NCBI RefSeq assembly: GCF_009905375.1
Contig: NC_133653.1
Coordinates: 63,709,414-63,773,413, forward strand
Source of the DNA: Apium graveolens
Lineage: Eukaryota; Streptophyta; Magnoliopsida; Apiales; Apiaceae
Reading direction: 5' to 3'
DNA length: 64,000 nt
Part shown: piece after piece, positions 36,205 through 47,514 of the stretch
Position numbering within the stretch: position 1 is the first letter of the stretch
How the letters are laid out: each line of letters begins with the position of its first letter
Made by a program: the position numbers and the translations under genes
Notes under the pieces: model-generated
What the model was told of the DNA's origin: nothing
The model's input: the letters and a program-made list of their open reading frames with translations, nothing else
Database searches by the model: none

Positions 36205-37005
36205 CTTTTTCAACTCTGCAAGATAAGTCTTGCAGTTTCTCTTCTAGTGACCCACCTTGTTACAGTGAAAGCAAAAAGCATTGCTTTTGGGGTCTAAATT
36301 AGCCTTTGCTAGAGTAGGCTTACTCTCACCAACCTTCTTCTTTTTCTTGGGAAAATTCCTCTTGCTTTATTTGGAAGTTGAGCCTTCTCCAATAAGAAGA
36401 ACATAACTCTTCTTAGAAGAAAATTTTGACTCAGAAGTTTTCAACATGTTATGGAGTTCAAGCAAGCTGAAATCCATCTTATTCATATGAAAGTTCATAA
36501 GAAATTGCGAGAATAAATCTGGAAGTGATTGCAAGACCAAGTCTTAGCTCAGCTTCCCATCCATGGCAAAACCAAGTTGCCAAAAACCTTCAATCAAATT
36601 GATCATTTTGAGCACATGGTCATTCACAGATGCCCCCTCTGCCATTTTACTATGAAATAACTCTTTTGATATCTCATATCGAGTTGTCCTCCCCTCTACA
36701 TCATACAACTCTTGTAGATGCACTAGGATAGTGTAAGAATCCATGTCTCATGTTGCGTCTGAAGCTCATAGTTCATAGATGACATCATAATACATTGGGC
36801 AACATTTGCCTCATATATCCATTTATGATAATTTTATGCTCTTGATAAGTTGCATCATCTTTGGTGGCTTCAGGCAATGGTGAGTTTAGCACATAGTCCA
36901 TCTTCTCAGATTTAAGAACAATTCTCAAGTTTGCCAATCAGCAAAGTTGGGACCAGTCATCTTGTTAGCATCGAGTATGTTATGGAGTGATAGTGTAGAT
37001 GACAT
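36205..37005 (-). pseudogene. CopB gag, broken
   Basis: Starts MSSTLSLHNILDANKMTGPNF (37,003-37,005). Contains SYTILVHLQELYDVEGRTTR, GASVNDHVLKMINLIEGFWQ and a CCHC-like knuckle CFHCNKVGH*KRNC, where the star is an in-frame stop and the Trp usually seen there is lost. Several stops lie between the first Met and 36,744. SIREx inserted just after the knuckle. Confidence 0.85.
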
Positions 37006-38646
37006 GATATCTACAAAATCTGAAAAAAAACATATAATAACATAAGCATATAATTAATTCCATTATTAACCCACCATATGAATTGGGTCTTTATCCATTG
37101 GTGGCTCCCACTATTTAATCTATGTTATACGACCCTCTAAATGTATAATAAAGCATTCATAACGCTAGTGAGAATAAGGTTCCTATTTTCTATCACTTCA
37201 CCTCGGCTGTGGCACGAAACGTAATGTGATGTTCCATAGGTAGACAACTCTTGTCCACTACATCTCATGTTATTCACTTTAAACCTTTAGCCTCTTAAAT
37301 CATTGAGTCCCGGCTGTGGCAGGACTCACTCAATATTCTAAGTCAAGTCAAACTCAATATCTTGAATAAATAAATTAGACTTCCAATAGCCCACGGCTGT
37401 GGCACGTAAGGACCATTGGATCCCAATTTATCATACACATTTCATGTAATAGAAAAGCATCTCTTAATCTCAAAACAAATCCCTCGGCTGTAGCACCAAA
37501 TGATAATGTCTTAATGTAAGAACTCTACTTTGTATTATGTTGGAAGGCTATGACCGACACAATCCCGTTGTGTCATTGGCCAATTTATTACATGATAGTA
37601 TTTTATTAGGGATTATATTATGTTACAACCATAATCAAATTATAAAGAGATTCTCTTTTTTCTTGAACAAAATAAAATAATGTTATATCAATGGACAATT
37701 CCTAGGTGGTCGGAGTAGTCACATCGGTCCCGCTTAAAACCCAACGGCCTAGCCAGAATTTTCATATCCAACATCAAAATATTATTTCATTCTATGTTTC
37801 ATAAACATAAAAATCTCATAATTGTATTAATAATATTTATATTATAATCATGGAACACTTCCACTAAGCCTAGATCGTCTAACATACGCCCTATGTCAAT
37901 TAAGTTCACCTAAATCTATCATCGCATGATACCTGAAGCATATATCACATATATAAACATAAAAGAGTATATATATAGTCATGTCATAATATGTATCAGA
38001 ATTATAGACAAGTGTACGAATTAATCATGCATTTAATATTATCAAATAAAGCATTAAATACACTTTAAGGGATATAATCAGTTACAAATAAATTTATTTA
38101 AAATAATAAAAATCCCCGAAGATGCATCTTGAAAAAGCGAATCCAACGGTACCTTACACGTCTCAATCGGAGTTCGGACGCATCCGTACGAGCCAAAATA
38201 AAACACACTCTCCAGGCTTGTTGCGCGTGAGCCACACGCGCGCGTAACACGCACGCGCGAGACACACAGACAGCCATTGTACCACTATTTTTTTCTTTTC
38301 TGATTCTGAATTTACAGAGCAATCTGTACAATCATCTCATGATTACATAATCATTATACATATTTATATATATATATTATAGTTATTGTTTTAAAAACAA
38401 TTTCTAAATACTTTCATAAATCAATAAACATTAATCTCCATATCAATAAATTCAAAAAAAAAATATCATACAGATCTACAACCATTGTTGAATCATATTC
38501 TGGGATCAAAATATTTTTATAATTTATTTATATTTAATTCATAATTAAATTGATTATAGCCCCAAACATGAATAAATCGATAAAAAATTCATACAACATA
38601 ATAAAATTTGAAATTTTTATCACAAATCTAGATGCATACAACATAG
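37006..38646 (-). other. CopB 5' leader with GGCTGTGGCAC repeats
   Basis: Untranslated leader between the primer site and gag. Four copies of CGGCTGTGGCAC or near variants occur at 37,204, 37,311, 37,394 and 37,485, spaced 83-107 bp apart. Nearer the LTR, 38,140-38,280 is a CG-rich island (runs of CACGCGCG) in otherwise AT-rich DNA. The reading frame at 38,098-38,331 across it looks spurious. Confidence 0.7.
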
Positions 38647-38658
38647 GCTCTGATACCA
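38647..38658 (-). promoter_or_regulatory. Primer-binding site of CopB (initiator Met-tRNA)
   Basis: On the minus strand reads TGGTATCAGAGC, complementary to the 3' end of plant initiator tRNA-Met. It lies one base inside the 5' LTR (38,660), which is where reverse transcription would start. Confidence 0.95.
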
Positions 38659-38659
38659 T

Positions 38660-40323
38660 TGAAGGGATTTATTGAATACACGGAAGCATGGATAACAATT
38701 TATAACACAAAAAATCCTTATTAATCGCATATGATTCGTGAATATATTTATAGATCGATTACTAACCTTTAAAAGTGATACAAGGATGAAGAATAGAGGC
38801 TCCTAGCAGCTGCTTCTCAATGTGTGAAGCACTCTACGATATCATCAAGAGATCGGATCGTCGGATTGAGGAAGAATGGTACAGAGAGAATTAGGGTTGC
38901 CTCCCTCTTCAAAAACTCTTTAGAAAAGTAGGGTTCGGCTAATAGGTTTTATAATAGTGTATTTATAGACAAAATTTTCAGCTGAATTTTTTCCATAAAA
39001 TAATATTATTATTAATCCCATGTTTTGATTAATCTCACTAATCCATTAATTAATAATTAAAACTCTTTTAATGATTAATTCTTTTTCTAAATTCTTTAGA
39101 AAAAATAATTCTTCACTAATTTGATTTCATAAATTAAATTCTTAATTAATAATATTAAGAACTCATTTTAATTAATTAATTCATATTTAATTAATTATAA
39201 ACAAAAAATGTTAATCAATTATTTATTTCATAAAGAAATAATGACCAACTATTATTAATTAACTCCTCCACTTATAAATCATTCTCTTTTATGGTGTGAC
39301 CCTGTAGGTTCAATATTAAAACCGGTAGTAAAAATAAATGATAATAAAATCATTTTCTTATTGTATGAATTCTTTAACTCATTAAATATAATTAATAAAT
39401 TAATCATATTTATTCTACATCGTGAGTGATACTTCTCAATATATTGCGACTATCCAGATAATATGAATTCACTACTTAAAATACCAAGAACCTATTCAGT
39501 GAATTATTACCGTACAATAAATTTCTTCTGCCCTACAATGTCCCGATTAAAAACAAGGCATGGATCTCGTGTCAAGCTTATCTAATTTAATCATATGTTT
39601 TCCTCTTCAATATGCCTAGTTATGTTTAACGCAAATTAGAAACTTTTTTCTGATTTTATTCATCTTGACAATTTCATTCACTCCGGCCAAAGATTCGTGA
39701 ACTAGCATAAGTGGAATAGCATAGGGCATTCTCTTCTTTCACTAGAAGAAGCAGATCCTTTATTGATCATTCACTATCTTCGTGTACAAATTCCTACACC
39801 CAAAAGAGCCCTTATTATTGTCGCTAGAGACTAAGAACTAAACCAAAGTATAGTTCAGTGTACATAAGATGACTATGTGAACAACTACTGACACATGAGT
39901 GAACTCCATAAGTTGTTCAGATGTGCAAGTCATGTTCAGTAAACTTATTCTATAATAAGCACCTACATACTAGCTATAGTGTCACCACGCAAATGTCTAT
40001 GAGAACATACATCATTCATAATGAAGCAAGCATAGTATGTACCGATCTTTGCGGATTACTAATTATCAGTTAGTAATCCTACGACCGGAAACTATTTAAG
40101 TTCAGAGTTATCATCTTTTAGGTCTCATTATAATGATCTCATCATAATCCATATAAACTTTACTCTAAACTGTGGTATATATCTTATTTAAACACTTAAA
40201 TATATAAAGCCCGTAATAAAAATAAAATAAGTCTTTTATTAATATAATTGGAAATAAAACATATTACATAAAAGTTATTCCTAAATCAACATACATTATT
40301 GGACTTTAGACACATCTCTTTCA
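38660..40323 (-). repeat. 5' LTR of CopB (1,664 bp)
   Basis: On the minus strand starts TGAAAGAG and ends CCCTTCA. It is bounded by the ATGAT duplication at 40,324-40,328 and the primer site. Many differences from the 3' LTR suggest an insertion older than SIREx. Confidence 0.92.
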
Positions 40324-40328
40324 ATGAT

Positions 40329-42105
40329 GCCAAAAAGCAGGAGACTATATCTAAATCTTAATGCAAGTAGTTTAGATCAAACACTTATAATAGGGATGAT
40401 GCTCCTGATGGAGGGAATAAGGGAGGAAAAACACCCAGTATTAGAGGTGGAGATCTAATTGGATTTCGAAGAGGTGGAGGTAGATGTGGTGGAAAAGAAA
40501 AACAACAAGTCTCTAAGACTGTGCTTACAAAAGAATTGACTATGACAGTGAGTACAACTACTGAAAGACAAACTCTGACAATCACAAATATTGATGAAGA
40601 CCAGGCTAGTAAGGAGATAGAAGTCGGTGCTGAAGGTAGTCAGTTCTTACAAACTTTGAAATATAAAGGAATAAAGACAACTCTACACTATAAAGATCCA
40701 AATCTTCTAGCATTTGATGTTGAAGTAGCTAGAAGAGTGTTGGAAAGAGAATGTCGAAGTGTTGAATTTGAGTAGATCAGACAACTAGAAGAAAATTTCA
40801 AATTGTTAAAAACTGATGCTGCAAATATTGATGTTGTTCTAATATCTGGTGATTTTCCATAAATGAAAAGGCCTAAAGGTGGAATTATAAAATTGGATGT
40901 CAGCCAATCTTCTAATGTTGAAAGACCTATCTTAAGGTACCAAGCTATTTTAAATGCTGGCAGGAGGTATATGGGGAAAGAAAAGGTTGGTGAACCTTCA
41001 AAGCTTAATCTGGAGACATCAAATACTGATTCTAATGATTCAACCACTGACAGAGCTCAAGTTGAAGACATCCCAGTAAAAGCTGATGAAAGTATGGAAT
41101 TATCCTCTGACATTGCTTAAGTAAAGAAAATTAAAGAAATAAATCATGAAGCTCAACCAGTCTCAACCACTGATACCACTCATGTTGAAGACATAACTGA
41201 TCAAGAAATAAAAGTTGATCATTAAATTCCTGAAGAAGATTCAAACTCTGATAAAGATAAGTCCAGAGATGCTTCAAAATCTGATAAGTCAAATCTCTCT
41301 CTTGATGAGAAGAAAAAGTTGTTATGGAGTAGCAAGACACCAGCACCAAAGAAAGACTCTTCTGAGATTATCAATAAAATCTACAGTGGTACTTCTCAAG
41401 CAAGGATGGCTGGTAAAATTGGTGGTCTGGGTCTTTTTAATACTGATACATATACAAAAAATGCTTTGATTCTCAGAGAGCCTATGAACTTAACATGAAT
41501 TGGTGAAAATGTGATGCTTGAATATCTACACAAAATTGTATCTATCCAAATTGTGTTTGATATGTTTGATACAAACAAGAAAAAGGAGAAGATGCTCTAT
41601 TTTCTTGAGTCAGGGCCAAGGTTGAGAATTTTTCACGAACAGATGCAAGATAAACCATGGCAAAAATTAGAATATATAGTCACATCTAAAAGTCAACAAC
41701 TCTACAACTGCTAGATGGTCTGATTATCTGAAGAATCTGGTATACAGAAAGCAGAGAGGAATGAACAAAAAAACCAAATACATTCCAAAGTACATAACTG
41801 AAGATGGTTCAACTGTTGATATGTCTAAAGGAGGAGCTCAGATAACTATCTCTATTGGAGTTAAAGTTCTCACTTTTAATCCAAATGGTGAGAAGGTTGG
41901 ATTTATGGAGCTAGATGATCTATCACTTACAAGATCCAAACTTCACGACCTCAAGGAAGCTATCTATCAGAATGATGAATCTACTCAAGAGCTGAAAGAT
42001 ATCAAACAGAGAATGAAGATGTACTTGAATGTAGCTGAGGAAAATCTACTCAGTAAATTCTTTGATGAAACTACTGGATATGCCAAGATTCAAGATCGAA
42101 GATAA
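40329..42105 (+). pseudogene. E1 ORF3, C-terminal part
   Basis: Resumes the frame broken at 18,621 and runs to the end of ORF3 with stops and shifts. Pieces: 40,521-40,775 (KGIKTTLHYKDPNLLAFDVE), 40,863-41,120, 41,511-41,714 (KMLYFLESGPRLRIFHEQM, the DGR-type motif altered to ESG) and 41,761-42,105 (ending LNVAEENLLSKFFDET). Order and content match E3 (1-1,574) and SIREx ORF3. Confidence 0.8.
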
Positions 42106-42222
42106 AGTCTGAAGACACTTACTGTAAGAATGTATATATGTAAACACTTCTGCATTTAGATAGTTTTGACATCATCACTCAGAAACTTGTACATATTTTC
42201 ATAATGCAAAAGTTGGGGAGAT

Positions 42223-42751
42223 TGTTAAGATATAATTAATAATATCAGCATTTACTATTAGATTTACCATCAGAGTTTGTCACAGAAGAAATCAGAGTAT
42301 ACCATATCAGTATTTGACAGAATGACATCATCAGAGTTTGTCATCAGAGTTTATATCAGTATCTATCAGAAGCTGTATCATGAAGAGTAATTGATTCTAT
42401 GATAACTACAATGATTTGCAGAGATATGTCGGTATAGGACTTTACTTATTTGTAGCAATCAATAGTTGGATATGTATTAAGATTCCTTATTCATGTATAT
42501 CATATCAACTAGATTAATTGTGTAATTGTGCATTATATAAGCACAGATAGGTTAACACTATATGTGTCGATTTATTATTCTATCATTCTGTGTAACCTAA
42601 CAACTCTCAAGAATATTTTCATTCTTTGAGAGAGTTTTGTAATCAATTTGTATTCATTGATACAAAAATCGTTACAGTGTCTTGAGTTTTAAATCGAAAT
42701 GTTTGTTAATACTATATTCACCTCCTCTGTAATATACTTAAAGGCTTAACA
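42223..42751 (+). repeat. 3' LTR of E1 (529 bp)
   Basis: Starts TGTTAAG and ends CTTAACA, preceded by the polypurine tract AAAAGTTGGGGAGAT (42,208-42,222). A diverged relative of the E3 and SIREx LTRs. Contains repeats of ATCAGAGTTTGTCA (42,270-42,350). Marks the right edge of the retrotransposon nest. Confidence 0.88.
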
Positions 42752-42914
42752 ATTCACTTCAATACAAAAATAAAATCAGTCCAAAACCCACCCAAAGTCA
42801 AAATTAATTACTAACTTAAGGCCCATCATTCTATACTATAAAACTATTTTTTTCTTTGAAAAATGACTATAAAACAAATTAAATCACCAGTTTCAGTCTC
42901 AGCCAATGACTTAA

Positions 42915-43300
42915 AACCCACCTTGAACAATACAGGTCTTATTTCGATCTTGCTTAGCAAGATCATCTGCACATAAGTTCAACAATCTAGAAACATATCT
43001 AAAATGAACATTTGGCTTCCTGACCAACTCCTTAGTTGAACTGTCTAGTAATTCGTCATCCACTTTAGGTATATTTTAATTTTGAAGTAAAAGAGCCTGT
43101 TCACTGTCAATGTATAAAATGCACCCCTTTCTGGAATAACAACTTTTCATAAAACTCTGCAAAATATATATAACTAGCCGTAATTTTGCCATAAATACCG
43201 ATTTTATGTGGCCAGAAAAGATGAATAGTATTTTATTTTCACTATCTTGTAAATAGCCACTTGTACTCGTAAAATACCTGTTATCATAGTCTATTACCAA
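42915..43300 (-). pseudogene. RNase H-like domain pseudogene
   Basis: Minus-strand reading shows SGYLQDSENKILFIFSGHI, CILYIDSEQALLLQ and, after a stop at about 43,074, NVHFRYVSRLLNLCADDLAK. This is the pattern of plant RNase H-like (RVT_3) domains found in LINE-type pol or in host-encoded RNase H-like proteins: the G..L.D..G start, the acidic DS and the final R..N..AD.LA. The N-terminal first Asp region is degraded. No neighbouring RT is seen, so it is a stray fragment. Confidence 0.6.
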
Positions 43301-45120
43301 GATTCAACATCTTCGTGTCAAATTAAAAATTAACTACAATTTGGGAGGATACTAATTTTGAACTTTTATTCTCTACTAGAATCATATATTTAAATGTTAT
43401 ATTATATATTTTTAAAATTAGGAAATATTATTATTAGTCATGTGAATTATATACCGTGGAAAGATAAGATTATTCGCTCTCAATCTATATCTTACAAAAA
43501 AATTTAACAACGTAATTTTAATTATAAGTTACTAGTTTCATACCCGTGGATGTTTTAATACTTTTTATAACTATTGATTTTTCTTAATTACCTTAGGTAA
43601 AAAGGTTAAAAAGTTTCACCAAACCCCAATCATATTTTTTTAGCAAAGAACTTTATTATTCTAGTTTTTGTCATATCTTTTCATGGAATTTTATAATTTT
43701 AAAAGTATTGAATCTTAATTTTTTTTAAAAAAATCACTTTAATTTTATGATACTATATGTGATTTAATTTTAGTTTGTGAAAAATTATGTAATTAATTTT
43801 GAATTATTTTTAAATAATTGAAAACAATATCTTCCGGGCCCATACACAAATAAGATGAACAAATTAACATATTATATTTTCTATTCAATATTATTTAAAA
43901 TTACTGATAATTATAATAAAATAACATATTTACCTAGCAATCAAATTATATTAACTCTTTTATAATAATTATATTTACAATATGATAAATATAAAATATT
44001 TTTATTGAATAATAACTCTAAAAACATTTAAATTCATAAACATATGAAAAATATTAAAAGTGATGGTCAAAATTACCACATTTTTTGAAATTGGTGACCT
44101 AAATGGCCCCAAATTTGAGATATGTAGACAAAAATACTATTATAATATGATTTCTTAGACGGGATATTTGAAACACGCTATCTCAAATTGGGTATTTAAC
44201 CAAATATTTTTATATTTCTTAAAGTTGGTATACGTTTTTCGAGATTGGATATATGAGATAACCTTTCTCAATTTAGGTATTTCAACCAATTTTTTTTATA
44301 TAAAAATACATATTTACATTAAAAATAAGAAAATGAATTTTTTGAGATACCTCGAGACCGGGTATCCAGTTTATAAAAAGTCCAAAATATTAAAAATAGG
44401 TATTTTTATTATTTAATTTACAAAGTTGTTATTTTTATTATTTTTTTCAAATTCTAAACATCATAAATTCGTACACAAAATTTGTACCCAAATATAGAGT
44501 ATTCTCTCTAAAGAATTCAAAAAAACTCAAAAGCGATAAGAGCCATCCAGAATATCTACTAAATACATATGTTAGATATGCGTATCCGTAAGAATTTTTC
44601 GTAAACTACACGCATGAATTACATGCGTACTCTTTATTCCAATTTCTGGGGGTTATTATTATGGATCGTTTATATATCTACACAACCCTAAAGAGGGAAG
44701 GCGAGGGAAGGTGCATGCATTTTCGTATTAATTAATATGGTTATTTTTTGCATGTAGTAAGCAATAGACAAAATCAAATTCATTATTTTAAATGAAATCA
44801 TCTCTATAACCTCATACTAATTATACATCATAATCTCAGAAAACATTATTTTATAATGCTATCATACACAATCAGATTTAAATCAGATTTTTTTACCTCT
44901 TACAATAGCTTTCTGGTCACCGGAAGTCTCAACTCACCCTTGCCCTATTATCCATATCGCTCTCCAAGCTCCTTTGGATATTCTTTGGCTGGATGCAGGA
45001 GTCCTCACACGGTCTCTTCCATATCGCTATTCTTCAAGATATTATTTTTCTGAACCAATTCTGATTGTATATAATACTTATAAAATAATCTGTTTCTATT
45101 ATTATGATATATTCCTAGTA
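43301..45120. other. AT-rich intergenic DNA, no gene seen
   Basis: Long A/T-rich stretch. At 44,160-44,380 short phrases such as TCTCAAATTGGGTATTT and TCTCAATTTAGGTATTT recur in direct order, hinting at an old internal duplication. I see no RNA gene, no transposon ends and no convincing reading frame. Confidence 0.5.
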
Positions 45121-45220
45121 GAGTTTATAGAGAGTGAAGAAGTTTAGCCAGACATATTTAGAGAGAGAGAGAATTGAACTTCAGAAATTTTTCAGATATC
45201 TTTTCCATTTCATGTATGGA

Positions 45221-45230
45221 CTTATTTATA
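45221..45230 (-). promoter_or_regulatory. Possible TATA box of the endogenous pararetrovirus
   Basis: Minus strand reads TATAAATAAG, followed about 50 bp on by a CT-rich run (TCTCTCTCTCTC, 45,161-45,172). It lies downstream of the pol and post-pol remnants. In caulimovirids the pregenomic promoter occupies this place. Sequence-based inference only. Confidence 0.35.
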
Positions 45231-45547
45231 GTAGTCTTTCTATATGGTTACAGATTACCGGGATAACCGGTTTCTTTTACATAATTACTAATAATTCAGG
45301 AATCTTTTCTTTTTTTTTTGTCTGCCATTTCTTCTTTTGTCGTCTCTTCATATTTTCTTCATCTTTATCTTTTGTGTCTGCCATGATATCTTGCAGGATC
45401 TGTCATCTTTTTCTAGGGAATCTGCTTTTTCTTTTCTTCTTTCTTCATCTTTGTCTGCCATGATATTTTTGGAATCTCCTGGTAATATAACTTTTTGGTT
45501 TTCATCATTCAATTTGCAGTGTTCTGGTGTATTACACCATTTTTGTA

Positions 45548-45871
45548 TTATGCAAAGGGATCAGAATTCATCCCTTTGTCATCATCTTTTAGACTGATAA
45601 TAGGTCTCTTTCGAGAACCTGTTATTCTTTGATAATATTCAGTAGTATGTTTTGCATGATTATATTTCAGGTTTTCTATTTTATCAAGCATTATCTCTAA
45701 TGCCATAGTTCCTGAATTTTGTATAATATTATCATAATATAAGGTTATTATACTTTCGGTGAAACCTCCACCATGGCTTTCAGAAATAATTATAGCTTTC
45801 TGAACTCGTAGTATATCTTGTATTTTGGACCTGAGGGTAGCTAGTCCAATGGCTCGTTCTTCTTGTATATT
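45548..45871 (-). pseudogene. Post-pol ORF remnant of endogenous pararetrovirus
   Basis: A 107-codon open stretch between in-frame stops, beginning seven bases after the RNase H frame ends. It has no clear start Met near its beginning. It includes ISESHGGGFTESIITLYYDN and MALEIMLDKIENL. Its position suits the downstream ORF that many caulimovirids carry, but I do not recognise a specific domain. Basic Lys/Arg-rich readings continue toward 45,300. Confidence 0.4.
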
Positions 45872-45877
45872 CTATTT

Positions 45878-47257
45878 TCATTGTTTATTTTCTCTGCTAA
45901 GATAGTCAGCTAACACATTTTTTGTTCCTGATATATTTTTTATTACAAAATCATAACAACAGAAAAAAGATTGCCATTTTCTTCTTTTATTTAATTCTGG
46001 TAATAATTTTATTTTATTAGTAATAAAGGCTTTTACTTGAGTATTATCTGTTCTTACTACAAATTTAACAGGTAATAAATGATAATGAAACTTTTTAATC
46101 CCATATTTTACAGCTAATAGTTCTTTTTCATTTATGTGGTAGTTTGATTCATTAGGTTTCCAAGTTCCTCCTGCATATCCACATATATGTGTATTTTCTT
46201 TATCTATGTCATCCTTCTCATATGCTATTAGGACTGCTCCCCATCCTATATCACTAGCATCAGTATATAATTCTAAATGATCTGTTTCTATGGGTATTCT
46301 ATGTTTTGGTAAATCTTTCACCTTTTCCTTAAGAATTTTTATACAGTTTTCATGTTATTTTGTCCATCCAAAAGGTTTATTTTTTGTTAGTTCCTGTAAT
46401 GGTTTTCTTAATTTAGGTAAGTCTTTAATATGATCTGAGTCATAATTTATTATTCCTAAAAATTGTTGTACCTCTTTTTTATTTTCTAATTTGTCCTTAA
46501 AATTTACAATCTTTGTTACTATATGGTCTTGTAATTGTATACCTTCTTTATCTATTTTGTATCCTAAATATTCTATCTTATTCTTAAATATTTCAGATTT
46601 CTTTTCAGACAGTAATATTCCATGCTGGTCTATTGTTTTTATAAATTGCTCTAAATGTTTTATATGTTCTTCTAGAGTTTCACTATATATTAATATATCG
46701 TCTACAAATACTATACAAAAATCTTTTAATTTCCTAAAGATTTGGTCCATTCTTCGTTGAAATATTTGTGGCGCATTTTTTAATCCAAAGGGTAATACTA
46801 TCCATTCATAATGTCCTTGCGGAGCACTAAAGGTTGTTAAAGGTCTTGATTCTTTGGTTAATTTTATTTGCCAAAATCCACTTTTACAATCAAATTTACT
46901 AAACCATTTCTTATTTCCTAGTCTATTTATAAGATTTCTTTTGTATGGTAAGAAATATCCATCAAATATAGTTTTCTTATTTAATTCTCTATAGTCTATT
47001 ACCATACGGGCTTTTCCCCTTTTCTGTTCATTATGTTTTCTTACAAGGAAAGCCGGGCTACTATGTGGACTTTTACTTTCTTGTATTAATTTTAGTTTTA
47101 ATAATTCATTGATTTGATTATCAAATTCTTTTTGGTCTGAAGGGCTATACCTTATAGGTTTAGATCTTATTATATCATTAGGGTTTAATAATTTTATTTC
47201 AGCATATATCTTTTCCTTATCCCATAACCTCATAGGATTTTCTCCGAAGTTGGATTT
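45878..47257 (-). pseudogene. Endogenous pararetrovirus (Caulimoviridae-like) pol: RT and RNase H
   Basis: The RT part (46,355-47,233) shows ARMVIDYRELNKKT, FSKFDCKSGFWQIKL, APQGHYEWIVLPFGLKNAP and the catalytic FVDDILIYSE. The RNase H part (45,878-46,321) shows LELYTDASDIGWGAVL, NEKELLAVKYGIKKF and VRTDNTQV, ending VLADYLSREN. The FDCKSGFWQ and QGHYEW wording and the lack of an integrase point to Caulimoviridae rather than gypsy elements. An in-frame TAA at 46,355-46,357 splits the two. Upstream protease, coat and movement regions are absent; similarity ends near 47,257, so this is a truncated relic. It ends about 260 bp before the coatomer zeta start codon. Confidence 0.8.
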
Positions 47258-47514
47258 TAATTACGTTATTCTAATGCGCATTTGGTGAATAAATATTTTG
47301 GACGAAATATTTGAGTAGTTAAAATTTAAATGTATATTTGAGTAGTTAAAATTGATGTATTTTTGGATATTTTAAATTGTTTTTCCAATAAATCAGTCCA
47401 AATAATCAATTTGGTAATTGCAGCTCAAAACATATTGTGCGTATAAATTCATGTAAGCCCGCAAGATTTGCTACACACGCACTCTGTTTCTGCTTTGAAC
47501 GAGATCTCTTCGAA
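47258..47514 (+). promoter_or_regulatory. Coatomer zeta upstream region
   Basis: Short stretch between the pararetrovirus relic and the start codon, holding the 5' UTR and at most a very compact promoter. A 20-bp phrase (ATATTTGAGTAGTTAAAATT) occurs twice in tandem-like order at about 47,307 and 47,334. No clear TATA box. Confidence 0.45.

Larger units (their letters stand above)
18622..40323 (-). mobile_element. CopB: Ty1/copia retrotransposon, disrupted, hosts SIREx
   Basis: Complete outline of a minus-strand copia element. The 5' LTR is 38,660-40,323, the Met-tRNA primer site 38,647-38,658, leader and gag 36,205-38,646, protease, integrase, RT and RNase H 20,119-23,363, and the 3' LTR 18,622-20,118. 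The exact 5-bp duplication ATGAT lies at 18,617-18,621 and 40,324-40,328. SIREx sits inside gag with its own duplication. Domain order PR-INT-RT-RH defines Ty1/copia. RT wording such as WTLVEAP and IGCKYLYKRKIGADG fits Tork/Angela-type elements; I am not certain of the lineage. Confidence 0.9.

Noticed and set aside
38098..38331. 77-aa frame over the CG-rich tract, Cys/Arg/Ala-rich
   Set aside because: Lies in the CopB leader; composition comes from the CACGCG repeats, and no family is recognisable.
45134..45463. 109-aa plus-strand hydrophobic frame
   Set aside because: It is the complement of the Lys/Glu-rich post-pol region of the pararetrovirus relic; Phe/Ser richness comes from that.
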